A DNA stretch of 64,000 nucleotides from Actinomycetes bacterium (GCA_021819725.1 JAKAQR010000006.1:1-64000); one strand, 5' to 3'. Positions 25,311-34,952 are shown, counted from the stretch's first letter. The notes: generated by a model from the sequence alone, not told the origin. Translations and numbers: made by a program.

Positions 25311-26525
25311 ATGGATCCATACTCGCTTTCACTGACAGAGGACCAGATCGAGCTACAACAATGGGCGCACGATTTTGCCGAGAAGACGATCCGGCCAGCG
25401 GCTCACGAGTGGGACGAACGTGAAGAGACACCGTGGCCGATTATCAAAGAGGCAGCCAAAATCGGCTTATACTCCTATGACTTCCTCGTAAATGCTTACG
25501 CCGACAAAACCGGCCTCACACTACCACTCGTCATGGAGGAGCTCGCGTGGGGCGACGCTGGCATCACGCTCGCCATCTTCGGCTCCACGCTTGCGGTGGC
25601 TGGCATTCTCGCAAACGGAACCGCCGAGCAAGCCAACGAATGGATTCCCCAATGTTTTGGCAGCGCCGATGATCCCAAACTCGCCGCTTTTGGCGTCACC
25701 GAACCGGATGCGGGGAGTGACGTCTCATCGCTACGGACGCGAGCGGTCTATAACGAAGCCGACGACACATGGACCCTCAATGGAACCAAAACCTGGATCA
25801 CCAATGGCGGGATCGCCGATATCCACGTCATCGTAGCGAGTGTCGATCCTGAACTCGGATCGCGGGGCCAAGCAAGCTTCATCATCCCCCCTGGCACGAG
25901 TGGGCTTCGCATGGGGCAAAAGTTCAAGAAAATGGGCATCAGGGCATCGCATACTGCGGAGGTTGTCCTTGAAGACGTTACCATCCCCAGTCACCTGCTG
26001 CTCGGCGGCAAGGATCGACTTGATGAACGTCTGGCCCGCGTTAGAGAAGGGAAGCGTGCCTCGTCGCAGGCAGCGATGGCGACCTTTGAGGCCTCCCGTC
26101 CCCTTGTTGGGGCCCAAGCGCTTGGCATCGCTCGAGCGGCCTATGAGTATGCGCTCGACTATGCCCGTGAGCGTCGCCAATTCGGACGAGCAATCATCGA
26201 AAACCAAGCGATCGCTTTCAAGCTCGCCGACATGGCCACGCAGATCGACGCGGCCCGACTACTTGTCCATCGTGCCGCATGGATGGCCGCTCAGGGCCAC
26301 TCTTTCTCTCACGGGGAGGGGTCGATGTCAAAGCTCTTTGCTGGCGAAGTTGCCGTCAAAGCGACCGAAGAGGCGATCCAAATCCTTGGCGGGTATGGGT
26401 ACGTTCGGGAGTACCCAGTGGAGCGCTGGCACCGAGACTCCAAGATCTATACAATCTTTGAGGGGACCTCTGAGATTCAAAGGCTGATCGTTGCGCGGGC
26501 TATCTCAGGAGTCAAACTTCGCTGA
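25311..26525 (+). CDS. Acyl-CoA dehydrogenase
   Basis: 404 residues with the three-part acyl-CoA dehydrogenase fold. Landmarks are AAFGVTEPDAGSDVSSLRT and WTLNGTKTWITNGGIADIHV (FAD/substrate signature 1), YARERRQFGRAIIENQAIAF, ILGGYGYVREYPVERWHRD and IYTIFEGTSEIQRLI, where the Glu is the position of the catalytic base in short/medium-chain enzymes. It forms trans-2-enoyl-CoA during fatty or branched acyl-CoA oxidation and passes electrons to ETF. Chain length cannot be read from sequence. It is a single gene with its own promoter and operator; the next gene is convergent, 11 bases away. Confidence 0.93.
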   Translation: MDPYSLSLTEDQIELQQWAHDFAEKTIRPAAHEWDEREETPWPIIKEAAKIGLYSYDFLVNAYADKTGLTLPLVMEELAWGDAGITLAIFGSTLAVAGILANGTAEQANEWIPQCFGSADDPKLAAFGVTEPDAGSDVSSLRTRAVYNEADDTWTLNGTKTWITNGGIADIHVIVASVDPELGSRGQASFIIPPGTSGLRMGQKFKKMGIRASHTAEVVLEDVTIPSHLLLGGKDRLDERLARVREGKRASSQAAMATFEASRPLVGAQALGIARAAYEYALDYARERRQFGRAIIENQAIAFKLADMATQIDAARLLVHRAAWMAAQGHSFSHGEGSMSKLFAGEVAVKATEEAIQILGGYGYVREYPVERWHRDSKIYTIFEGTSEIQRLIVARAISGVKLR

Positions 26526-26536
26526 GTGACTGGTCC

Positions 26537-26956
26537 TCAGATAAGATGTCGGTGCCTTGCCACCCATCGGTAACACCGATCCGCAGCCGCATACCTACGG
26601 GGACCGCGGAGCCAGGCGCCGATCAGTCTGCCCCCCGCACCCGAGAGCTGGAGCCACTCGATAACGGCATCGATGCCGACGAACTCGTGACCGTCAATTG
26701 TGAGGACGACGCCACTACCATGAATAACTGACGCCTGATCAGAACGCACTTCGATTGCTGGCGCAAGGCGACAGGCGATAGCTCCGCTGGCCCGACAGAG
26801 TCGACAGGTGCCATCGATCGAGAGGGTCGGTTGCTGAGATTTCTGGGGTAGCGTCCTTTCGTGGCGACTCTCACCAGGACGATCAGACTTACGAGCAAAA
26901 GCACCCACCCATCTGGCGGGTTGTCCTGTGAGCCATCCGAAGGGCTTGGGTTGCAT
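26537..26956 (-). CDS. DCC family (DUF393) thiol-disulfide oxidoreductase-like protein
   Basis: 139 residues. From about residue 45 it matches the DCC family: LSIDGTCRLCRASGAI has the DGxCxxC redox motif, VGIDAVIEWLQLSG and GRLIGAWLRGPRR follow the usual layout, and the end YRWVARHRHLI is typical. The first 40 residues are basic and unlike the family, so the true start may be further in. The biochemical role is not established. Confidence 0.75.
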   Translation of the reverse strand: MQPKPFGWLTGQPARWVGAFARKSDRPGESRHERTLPQKSQQPTLSIDGTCRLCRASGAIACRLAPAIEVRSDQASVIHGSGVVLTIDGHEFVGIDAVIEWLQLSGAGGRLIGAWLRGPRRYAAADRCYRWVARHRHLI

Positions 26957-27063
26957 GTGCTCAGGCTAGCGGTATTTCGTAGCGATCATGGTGAACTCTC
27001 CGTTGACCTCGCCCGTAGCGACCGCGGGCAGCCTGCACAATCCTCTCTCCGTGTGCGATCCCC

Positions 27064-28152
27064 ATGCCCGGGTACGACATGCAACCTCATTCGTCGTCCC
27101 AACTCCCTACCCGCGCCTCACTACACTCAAAGGTTGTGAGCCACGCTCGATGGAATCTACTTCGCACCACCGCAATCCTGTGGGGCAGCCTGCTCCTCGC
27201 CGCTAGCTTGATCTGGCTTGACTTTGGTACGGTATCTGAGGTCGCCATCGGCCCAGGGGGTCTCGTCAATCTATCCCAAGCTGTTGGTTTGGATCATCAC
27301 CATCCCCGTCATCTAGCCCTGTTCGATGCACAGCTTTCCGTCACTACGCTCACCCCACTCCAGCTTGTCATCGATCACCTCAATCCCAATCTGGAGTTCA
27401 TCACTCCCCTGCGCAATCAAAAGACACCCTTAGACGACGCCGCCTCTAGCAACCTCCAGGCGGTGCTATCCGCTGGAGTCGCGGCCTACCGGTATCTCGG
27501 GCTACCGATTACCGACACTCACGGGCTCATCGTCCGCGACATCCTCCCACATTCTCCAGCTCAGGGCGTCATTCGCCTTGGTGACCTCATCACCGCCGTC
27601 AACGGACTGAGGGTCTCGAATCTATTGAACTTTGAGACAGCATTGACCTCGAAACCGCATAGTCCGACTGTTACACTTGTGCTCGAACGCCAACAAGTGG
27701 GCGCCCCAGCACCCAGGCGCAGCCAAGTGCGGGTGCCCTTTAACGAAGGGAAGTTGGGGATTGTCATTGCCGCTGGCAGCCTCTACGAGCTCCCAAACGC
27801 ACTCCGGTTAGAAATCCCTCGGGCGCTCGACGGTAGTGAAGGACTCGCAGAAGCTCTCGCGATCATCGATAGCGTCCGCCATCTCCACCTCAACTACCCT
27901 CTTGCCGTGGGTCTCATTGGCGTCGTCAAACCTGACGGAGCAATACAGCCAGTGTTTGGGATCGCACAAAGAGTCGCGGCCATGCGGGCTGGGCATCTAC
28001 GCTATGTACTTGTGCCATCAGTACAGCGCCAGAGTGCCCAGCGGGCTTCACACGGAACGATCGACGTGATCGGTGTAACCTTTCTCTCTCAGGCGGTACG
28101 AGAGGTTGAGCGGCTCGGAAGGGCAATCACTCCAAAGGAAGTAGTCCGATAG
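27064..28152 (+). CDS. Membrane-anchored PDZ / Lon-like (S16) domain protein with altered dyad
   Basis: 362 residues in the layout of the YlbL/Rv3194c family: one N-terminal transmembrane helix (about 33-52), a PDZ domain with IRLGDLITAVNGLRVSNL (about 155-212), then a Lon-like domain. The serine is present in ALDGSEGLAEALAI (Ser258, GxSxG), but where S16 proteases have the catalytic Lys in GGIxQK the sequence is VFGIAQRVAAM, with Arg303. The Ser-Lys dyad is therefore not canonical and proteolysis is doubtful. It would face the outside of the membrane. It precedes the DivIVA-like gene by 9 bases, suggesting one operon. Confidence 0.75.
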   Translation: MPGYDMQPHSSSQLPTRASLHSKVVSHARWNLLRTTAILWGSLLLAASLIWLDFGTVSEVAIGPGGLVNLSQAVGLDHHHPRHLALFDAQLSVTTLTPLQLVIDHLNPNLEFITPLRNQKTPLDDAASSNLQAVLSAGVAAYRYLGLPITDTHGLIVRDILPHSPAQGVIRLGDLITAVNGLRVSNLLNFETALTSKPHSPTVTLVLERQQVGAPAPRRSQVRVPFNEGKLGIVIAAGSLYELPNALRLEIPRALDGSEGLAEALAIIDSVRHLHLNYPLAVGLIGVVKPDGAIQPVFGIAQRVAAMRAGHLRYVLVPSVQRQSAQRASHGTIDVIGVTFLSQAVREVERLGRAITPKEVVR

Positions 28153-28161
28153 GAGGCGAGA

Positions 28162-30435
28162 ATGTGGCGGCCAGAGACTAACGATACACACGAGAGCTTC
28201 AACATCGTCAGAAAAGGTTACGACCGCGAAGCGGTTGATCGTCTGCTCGCTGCGCTGCGTCAAGAGCTATCGCAAGCCTCAGAGAGAATCGCCAAGTTAG
28301 AGGTCGAACTCTCCCAAGCGCGACAGGCTCATGAAACGCTGCGCGAGGATACGCGTCTCGCGCTCTCCGACCCAGAGCGGGCCAGCAAGTTGCTCGGCCA
28401 GGAGGCCTCTGAGGTGCTCAAAAGTGCTAACGATGCCGCACTCGGACTCCGACGTAAGGCGGAGTCCACGGCGAAGGATCTCGTGGAACGGGCACGGCGT
28501 GAGGCAGAAGAGATTACCAGACAGGCCAAGTTAGCTGCCGAAAGCGAGATCGAGGAGGGGCGTCAAGTTGCTCGTGCCCATCTCGAGGAGGTACGACAGC
28601 AAGGACGTGAGATCCTTGCTATGGCTGACTCCACGGCGGCGAGCACGGTAGAGGCGGCAAAGCGCGAGGGGCGTTCCTTGGTATTTCGTGCTCGCGAACA
28701 TGCGGCCAACTTAACCCAGCAGGCCGAAAACCGTGCTGCTCAGGTTCGGGAGGAGATCTCTGGTCTCGACCTTGAGCGCCAACACCTGATCGGGATCCTC
28801 CGAGGCGCACAGGATCTGGTTCGTTCATCACTCGCTTCGCTCGACACGCGACCGCTCTTCCCTGAACACGCTGCCACCGAGGTCCCCACGGGAGAGAACG
28901 AGCACGACACCACGCCAACGAGTGAAGAACCAGGGATCGTTGACGTCAAGCTTCGTGATCTGCCAACCGCAGAATCCGTTGACGGGGATGCGCTCAACCA
29001 CGTCACCAAACCAACAGAAAACGCGGATACCACCCCCGTTGAGGCGGGTGTCGATACCACGCAAGCTGCGTTGACACTCGCTGATGTTACCAAGCTCATC
29101 GAGCTCGCTGCCGAGCAGACGGCGGCATTTGAACTCGACGACGAGGAGGATTACCTGATCGACCGCGTGGTCGATGACCGTGTGATCGAGGAACCTAGCA
29201 CTCTGCACTCTGACGATCAGGGTACAGAGACAACGGAATCCCCTTCGAGTGACCTCCGTGAGTCAAAGGACATTCGAGAGTCAAAGAGCAGTGAGGTCGC
29301 AGCACAAGAACCCCAAGTCTCTGTACAAGAACCCTCGACGTCCGAGGACGATCATCCAACTCCGCTTCATGAGATCGGTGAGGCCGATGCCAGCTCCACT
29401 GATGCCGCCTTCACCCCGTCGGGTGTGTCCGACACAGGAGCGGGACAAGAACCTCCAGAGCTCCATGATGCAACGGAGTTCGAGGATGAAATCATCGTCG
29501 TGGAGCGGTATCGTCAACCACGCCCTGAGGCCACGACACCAGACAACTCCAAGTCTCGTCTGCAACGTCTCGAGGCACTCTTTAGCGAACTCCGCGAAGA
29601 GGACGCTGACCACAGTATGGCCACTTCGCGAACCGTGAGCCAACCGAGTCCCGTTCCAGCGGCGACGTCTGACGACTCTGACGCCGCAGTGCCGGACGAC
29701 TCCGTGGTCGACCCCTTACCCGAGAGTGCCCAGAATCTCCATGACTCCGAGACCGACCATCTAGCTCAGAAAATTCGAGGTGCGCTCAAGGATCTTTTCG
29801 ACCCCCGTACGGTTGACCTTTCGCGACGGATAAAGCGAATCACCCAGGATGATCTCAACAAAATTCTGGCGACGCTTCGTTCCAGCGGGCGCGATAGCGC
29901 TATCTCTCTCATCGACCAGATCATCAACGACAGCCAAACGCGAGCCGGAGATGTGCGCCTACTCGTGGCTCGTATCCTGCATGCCGGATCTGACTTCGGC
30001 GCCCTCCTCGGAGACCAGCGCTTCGATCCCTCAGGTCAGCGCTTTGACGAGCTATCGCAAGAGATGGCGATCGATCTTACCGACGCCCTCGGACAGGCGA
30101 CCCTGGTGCGCGCGCTTGAAATACTCGAGCGCAGCTCCGAGCTGGACGAGATGGAGCTCGTCGCTCGCACGAACGGGGTCTACCGTGAAGCTCGACGCAA
30201 GCTTGACGAACTCATCAGCGACAATGCCTATCAGATTTTCTGTCGTGGTGTTCGCCTCGTTCCGGGGGCAACCGGCTATCTATGGGTCACATCGTCGGCC
30301 ACGCAACCCTGCGCGGACTGCGAAGACAATATGCTCGCTGGAATCAATCCCTTAGCTGAAGCGTTCCCTACTGGACATGAGAATCCGCCAGCACACCCCG
30401 GCTGCACCTGCGTTATTGTTCCTGTCTTCGCCTAG
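28162..30435 (+). CDS. DivIVA-like coiled-coil protein with phage MuF-like C-terminal motif
   Basis: 757 residues. Residues about 12-30 (FNIVRKGYDREAVDRLLAAL) match the DivIVA/Wag31 N-terminal motif, followed by coiled coil to about 230. Residues 230-540 are acidic, low-complexity and likely disordered. The final 200 residues are folded: helical bundle, then WVTSSATQPCADCEDNM and PPAHPGCTCVIVPV. The CxxC ... PPxHPxCxC pattern is that of phage Mu gpF-like head morphogenesis proteins and some toxins, and probably binds zinc. DivIVA proteins sit at poles and septa; the role of the C-terminal module is unknown. AGGAGG precedes the ATG. Confidence 0.7.
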   Translation: MWRPETNDTHESFNIVRKGYDREAVDRLLAALRQELSQASERIAKLEVELSQARQAHETLREDTRLALSDPERASKLLGQEASEVLKSANDAALGLRRKAESTAKDLVERARREAEEITRQAKLAAESEIEEGRQVARAHLEEVRQQGREILAMADSTAASTVEAAKREGRSLVFRAREHAANLTQQAENRAAQVREEISGLDLERQHLIGILRGAQDLVRSSLASLDTRPLFPEHAATEVPTGENEHDTTPTSEEPGIVDVKLRDLPTAESVDGDALNHVTKPTENADTTPVEAGVDTTQAALTLADVTKLIELAAEQTAAFELDDEEDYLIDRVVDDRVIEEPSTLHSDDQGTETTESPSSDLRESKDIRESKSSEVAAQEPQVSVQEPSTSEDDHPTPLHEIGEADASSTDAAFTPSGVSDTGAGQEPPELHDATEFEDEIIVVERYRQPRPEATTPDNSKSRLQRLEALFSELREEDADHSMATSRTVSQPSPVPAATSDDSDAAVPDDSVVDPLPESAQNLHDSETDHLAQKIRGALKDLFDPRTVDLSRRIKRITQDDLNKILATLRSSGRDSAISLIDQIINDSQTRAGDVRLLVARILHAGSDFGALLGDQRFDPSGQRFDELSQEMAIDLTDALGQATLVRALEILERSSELDEMELVARTNGVYREARRKLDELISDNAYQIFCRGVRLVPGATGYLWVTSSATQPCADCEDNMLAGINPLAEAFPTGHENPPAHPGCTCVIVPVFA

Positions 30436-30445
30436 GGTATAGTGG

Positions 30446-33310
30446 ATGCGCGTTCCACAAGATATCACCCGTAACCGACGGGGGCCGTCGCGGGCACAGC
30501 TCATTCTGATCGGGGTTGTCGTACTCCTGATTGTCGTTCTGTTTTCGCTCAAGGGCATTGCTGTCTTCTATACCGACTTCCTCTGGTTTTCGAACTACCA
30601 TCTCGACGAAATCTGGAAGGGTGTTCTTCTTGCCAAGGTAGAGCTCTGGATCGTCTTTGCAGCGATCTTCGCCGTCGCTTGTTACGTCTCCTTGACCATT
30701 GCAAACCATCATCTCCCAGCGATCACCCCCCAAGACGATGATCTCATTCAGCGTTACCGCGCCACGAATGAACAACACCCCAAAATCGCCAAGATCGCCA
30801 TCACGGTTGTCGCCACGCTCATCGTCGCCTCACAGGCACCAAGCGAGTGGAAAAACTGGCTACTCTTTCGCAACTACGTACCTTTCCCAACGAAGGACCC
30901 GCAGTTCCATCTGAACGCCGGCTTCTTCGTCTTCCGCCTACCCTTCATCCAGTTCCTCATCTCATGGAGCTTCCTCGCTGTTGCTGTCACCTTCGTCCTC
31001 ACGATTGCCGTGGCCTATCTCAATGGTTCCCTGCGACTCCAGGGACGGGGCACTCGTGCTACCGCCCACCTCAAGGCTCATATGTCGGTCCTACTCGCGG
31101 TTATGGCGCTCATCAAGGCCGTTGGCTACTACTTTCAGCGCTACCAACTTGACATGTCAACACGAGGATACGTCGAGGGGGCAAGCTACACCGATGTCCA
31201 TGCACAGCTCCCTGCCATCAACCTGCTAATCTTCATCTCCGTTGTCGCCTGCGGCTTATTTGTCTTCAATATCTACCGACAGGGTTGGGTACTTCCCGTC
31301 CTGGCACTCGGGCTATGGGCCTTCATCTCGATTGTGCTCGGCGCCATCTATCCCGCCTTGATTGAGAAGTTCGAGGTGGCACCGGCGCAGGAGCAAAAAG
31401 AGGCGCCCTACATTGAGCGTAATATCATCGCGACGCGCTATGCAATGGGTCTGAACTCGATCTCGGCCGCTCCCTACGAAGCTGCAACCAATACGTCCTC
31501 TTCCGTAGCTCTCACCAATGACAACGCGCTTCAGTCAATCATCCTCTGGGGCTCTACCCAACCATTACAGACCTTCGACAAGCTGCAAGATATCCGGTCC
31601 TACTATCAATTCAACTCCTTGTCGATTGAGACCTATAAGGTGCACGGGGTCACCACTCCCGTGCTCGTCGGTGTGCGTCAAATCAACTCCAACAACTTGC
31701 CCGCTCAATCCTGGGTTAACGAACACCTTCAATTCACCCACGGATACGGTGCCGCTCTCGCTGAAGCCAACACCGTCTCTAACGGAGGTAACCCGATCTT
31801 CGACATCGGCAACCTACCCCCTGTCTCCAAGGGTGGGGTGCCGGTGCTCCAACAGCCCCAGGTCTACTACGGCGAAGATATGAGCGGCTATGTCATCGCC
31901 AACACCAAGCAGCCAGAGATCGACTACCAGCTCCGATCGGGTGCCTCAGTGGAGACGCATTATCATTCAACGGGCGGTGTGCAACTCACGTCGATCATCA
32001 AACGAGCCGCCTTCGCGCTGCGCTTTGGCGACATCAACATCTTGGACTCCTCTCTTGTTACCCCCCAATCGCGCATTATGTTCGAACGGGGCATCGTTAC
32101 GCGTGCACAGATGGCCATGCCGTTCCTCAAGTACGGATCCCACCCGTACCCAGTGATCGCTAACGGACGGGTCTATTGGGTACTCAATGGCTACACTACG
32201 AGTCCGAACTACCCGTACGCTCAGGCCGCCAACACCAGCGCCGTCCCCTCGGGCAGTCAACTCGCCAACGGCAACTACAACTACATCCGGAACTCCGTCA
32301 AAGTGGTCATCGATGCCTACTCCGGCTCAATGCACTTCTACGTATCCGATCCATCCGACCCAATGATCCAGGCCTACGAGAAGGCTTTCCCTCACGTCTT
32401 CCAGCCACTGTCCTCAATGAATCCGGCGATAGAAGAGCATCTCCGCTACCCAAGCGATCTGTTATCAGTGCAGGCGCAAATGTACGGGCTCTATCACGTC
32501 ACCAGTGCCTCGAACTTCTACTCAGCGGGTAATGCATGGGAGGTCTCAGCGAGCCCAGCGATCGGCCAAATCCCTTCAGGAACCAGTGGTGGCTTTGCCT
32601 CGCTCTCAAGCACAAGCAACTCCCCGATGTTGCCGGTCTACGAGATGATGCAGCTTCCAGGGTCCAAGTCGACCAATCTCAGCCTTGTGGAAGCCTACGT
32701 CCCTTACTCCCCATCAGGCTCGACCCAGAACCTCACCGGCTTCTTGGTCGGCCAATCGTCTCCCTCTAATCCCTATCAACTCACCACGCTGATCACGCCG
32801 AACGGCGAGCAGATTGATGGTCCCAACCAGATCACCTCTCGCATGACATCACAGACAGCGGTATCACAGGAACTCACCCTTCTCGATCAACACGGATCCA
32901 ACGTTGACTTCGGATCGACCTCTGCCATACCGCTTGGACAAAATCTCCTTTGGGTCACGCCTCTCTACGTCTCAAGTACCTCCAACCCAATTCCTGAAAT
33001 CAAAGAGATCGTCGCCGCCTACGGAACCAACATCGCCATCAGCCCAACGGTCGCTGGCGACCTTCAGCAGATCTTTGGGGTAATTCCAAATGGGGCCGAA
33101 GGAAGTCAAAAGGCCGCAACCTCCGTTCCGAGCACGGTTGTCTCATCACAGGCCTCGAGTATCATCGCGAAAGCCCAGGCTCTTTATACCAAGGCACAGG
33201 CTGCACTCAAGTCCGGGAACCTCTCGCAGTACCAGCAGGACATCAACCAAATTGGCGCGCTGCTCAACGAGATTTCTACCAAGGTTAAGGCTTCCACGGC
33301 TAAGAAGTAG
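30446..33310 (+). CDS. UPF0182 family membrane protein
   Basis: 954 residues. Seven or so transmembrane helices occupy the first 330 residues (for example LILIGVVVLLIVVLFSLKGI), with the family hallmark FYTDFLWFSNYHLDEIWKGV. A large extracytoplasmic domain follows, with APYIERNIIATRYAMGL and WGSTQPLQTFDKLQDIRSYY. It ends with an Ala/Lys-rich helical tail (AQALYTKAQAALKSGNLSQY). UPF0182 is widespread in actinobacteria; its function is unknown to me. The gene starts 10 bases after the DivIVA-like gene. Confidence 0.92.
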   Translation: MRVPQDITRNRRGPSRAQLILIGVVVLLIVVLFSLKGIAVFYTDFLWFSNYHLDEIWKGVLLAKVELWIVFAAIFAVACYVSLTIANHHLPAITPQDDDLIQRYRATNEQHPKIAKIAITVVATLIVASQAPSEWKNWLLFRNYVPFPTKDPQFHLNAGFFVFRLPFIQFLISWSFLAVAVTFVLTIAVAYLNGSLRLQGRGTRATAHLKAHMSVLLAVMALIKAVGYYFQRYQLDMSTRGYVEGASYTDVHAQLPAINLLIFISVVACGLFVFNIYRQGWVLPVLALGLWAFISIVLGAIYPALIEKFEVAPAQEQKEAPYIERNIIATRYAMGLNSISAAPYEAATNTSSSVALTNDNALQSIILWGSTQPLQTFDKLQDIRSYYQFNSLSIETYKVHGVTTPVLVGVRQINSNNLPAQSWVNEHLQFTHGYGAALAEANTVSNGGNPIFDIGNLPPVSKGGVPVLQQPQVYYGEDMSGYVIANTKQPEIDYQLRSGASVETHYHSTGGVQLTSIIKRAAFALRFGDINILDSSLVTPQSRIMFERGIVTRAQMAMPFLKYGSHPYPVIANGRVYWVLNGYTTSPNYPYAQAANTSAVPSGSQLANGNYNYIRNSVKVVIDAYSGSMHFYVSDPSDPMIQAYEKAFPHVFQPLSSMNPAIEEHLRYPSDLLSVQAQMYGLYHVTSASNFYSAGNAWEVSASPAIGQIPSGTSGGFASLSSTSNSPMLPVYEMMQLPGSKSTNLSLVEAYVPYSPSGSTQNLTGFLVGQSSPSNPYQLTTLITPNGEQIDGPNQITSRMTSQTAVSQELTLLDQHGSNVDFGSTSAIPLGQNLLWVTPLYVSSTSNPIPEIKEIVAAYGTNIAISPTVAGDLQQIFGVIPNGAEGSQKAATSVPSTVVSSQASSIIAKAQALYTKAQAALKSGNLSQYQQDINQIGALLNEISTKVKASTAKK

Positions 33311-33323
33311 TCAACGGTCCAGC

Positions 33324-33329
33324 TATACT
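33324..33329 (+). promoter_or_regulatory. Predicted -10 box of the initiator tRNA
   Basis: TATACT lies 11 bases before the first base of the mature tRNA; no clear -35 hexamer is seen. Confidence 0.4.
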
Positions 33330-33340
33330 GAATAGGACAA

Positions 33341-33456
<116 letters not shown>

Positions 33457-33481
33457 CTTCTGCTGCCCGCAGATCCATCTC

Positions 33482-33652
33482 ATGGACCATCCTATGAATG
33501 CTGCCTCTTCGGATTTCGACGGGTGGGACGTTCGACAGCTACTCCCAGATGGGTTTGCCGGCATCGAGAAGCACCAGACCCTGAAGTTGCGGATCGATGT
33601 GGAGTCGAACGCTGGCCACGTTCCCGTGAACCATTGGTTTGGTATCTGTTAG
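33482..33652 (+). CDS. Possible short ORF between tRNA and marR
   Basis: 56 codons from ATG, with the sequence SSDFDGWDVRQLLPDGFAGI in the middle; no RBS and no recognised family. It ends inside the left half of the marR operator. It may be a fragment of a larger gene left by integration. Confidence 0.25.
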   Translation: MDHPMNAASSDFDGWDVRQLLPDGFAGIEKHQTLKLRIDVESNAGHVPVNHWFGIC

Positions 33653-33682
33653 CTACCATGCTATATTGGTAAGGTGGCTAAC
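33650..33682 (+). promoter_or_regulatory. Leaderless promoter and inverted-repeat operator of the marR/epimerase pair
   Basis: GTTAGCTACC (33649-33658) and GGTGGCTAAC (33673-33682) form a 10-bp inverted repeat with one mismatch. TATATT (33662-33667) lies between the arms as the -10 box, and the GTG start of marR is inside the right arm. Such placement predicts autorepression by the MarR protein and a leaderless mRNA. Confidence 0.6.
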
Positions 33683-34135
33683 GAAGTAACGGACCCTCAG
33701 CACGAGTCGGCCGGGGCGTGGGCGAAGAAGTATTATCTTGCATCGCGGCTGGTGATGGAATCTGTGCTGCGCCCCCACGATCTCGGCCCCACACAGTGGT
33801 ACGTGCTCTACCACCTTGCAACGGTGGGCGAGATCCCACAGCGTGACCTCGCAGCCCTGCTCCAGGTTGAACGAGCAACCCTCACCGGCGTGGTCGCCGC
33901 CTTGGTCCGCAAAGGATTGCTCGTACAGGAGCCGAGCCGCACCGATCAGCGACAGAAGATGTTGAGGCTTACTCCGGCCGGTGCCGCGTTGTGGCCAAAG
34001 CTGCCCGACCCGATAGCCCTGATTCTGGGGACCGCGTTTGATGGCATCGCAGCGTCTGAGGTGGAAACCACTGTCCACGTTCTTCGTACCGCCACTGGCA
34101 AGCTCCATGACCTTCTATCGAAAGGAACACCATGA
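33674..34135 (+). CDS. MarR family transcriptional regulator
   Basis: 153 residues. Winged helix at about 40-105: RDLAALLQVERATLTGVVAA as the helix-turn-helix, VRKGLLVQEPSRTDQRQKML as helix end and wing with the DxR motif. The N-terminal helix YYLASRLVMESVLRPHDLGP is typical. It probably represses itself and the epimerase gene that it overlaps by 4 bases through the inverted repeat covering its start. The ligand is unknown; the pair may be a small sensor/detoxification unit carried on the tRNA-linked element. Confidence 0.85.
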   Translation: MANEVTDPQHESAGAWAKKYYLASRLVMESVLRPHDLGPTQWYVLYHLATVGEIPQRDLAALLQVERATLTGVVAALVRKGLLVQEPSRTDQRQKMLRLTPAGAALWPKLPDPIALILGTAFDGIAASEVETTVHVLRTATGKLHDLLSKGTP

Positions 34136-34947
34136 CCATTCTTATCACCGGTGCAACCGGATTGGTCGGCTCTCGCCTCATTCCACGCCTGGTCGACGCG
34201 GGGTACAACTGTCGTGCACTCGTGCGACCCGGTGGGCCCCTCCCCGACGGTGTCACGTCGGTCGCCGGAGACCTCCTGGATCCGACTACCCTCCCGGAAG
34301 CCGTGGAGGGAATCTCCGCCGTGATCCACCTAGCAGCCGTTCTGCGGACCCCAGATCCGGAGCAGATACGGCGAGTCAACGTCGACGGCACCCACAACCT
34401 CATCACAGCGGTCCGGACCCATGCCCCCGAGGCACGAATAATCATGGCTAGCACCAATCTCGTCTACGACGAACATCTGCCTTGGCCAGCGCGCGAAGAC
34501 GATCCTGTTGACCCGCCCCGCCCCTACCCGGCCAGCAAGGTCATCGCCGAGCAGGAACTTCGGCGCAGCGGCCTGACGTGGAGCATCCTGCGGTTCGCTT
34601 TCGTCTACGGCGACGGCGACGGCCATCTGCAATCGGCGCCCGGACTCTTGGGGTCATGGGGATGGCATCCCGCCGCCACGTTGAGTTTGATCCACCATCG
34701 TGACATCGCTACCGCCATGCAACTCGCCCTCACCGGAGTTCTCGATCGGCGGATCGTCAACCTCGCGGACGATGCTCCCACCTCGGTATACGAGATCGCC
34801 CGCATCGTCGGCACCGACTACCCCACATCGGCTCAGCCCCTTGAAAACCCCTGGAACGGACACGTCGATGGAACCCTCGCCAGAAGTCTCGGCTTCGCTC
34901 CTATGGTGCGTAGCGTTTACCAAGCTGCCGACGAGGAGTCTCTCTAG
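34132..34947 (+). CDS. NAD-dependent epimerase/dehydratase family (extended SDR) protein
   Basis: 271 residues. Rossmann start ITGATGLVGSRLIPRLVDAG (GxxGxxG), VIHLAAVLRTPDP, VNVDGTHNLITA, the catalytic Ser in MASTNLVYDE and YPASKVIAEQEL (YxxxK), then SILRFAFVYGDGDG. It is short for a sugar-nucleotide epimerase and resembles the atypical/extended SDRs that reduce diverse carbonyls. Substrate unknown. It is coupled to the upstream marR gene and ends just before the second tRNA-derived repeat. Confidence 0.85.
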   Translation: MTILITGATGLVGSRLIPRLVDAGYNCRALVRPGGPLPDGVTSVAGDLLDPTTLPEAVEGISAVIHLAAVLRTPDPEQIRRVNVDGTHNLITAVRTHAPEARIIMASTNLVYDEHLPWPAREDDPVDPPRPYPASKVIAEQELRRSGLTWSILRFAFVYGDGDGHLQSAPGLLGSWGWHPAATLSLIHHRDIATAMQLALTGVLDRRIVNLADDAPTSVYEIARIVGTDYPTSAQPLENPWNGHVDGTLARSLGFAPMVRSVYQAADEESL

Positions 34948-34952
34948 AGCGG

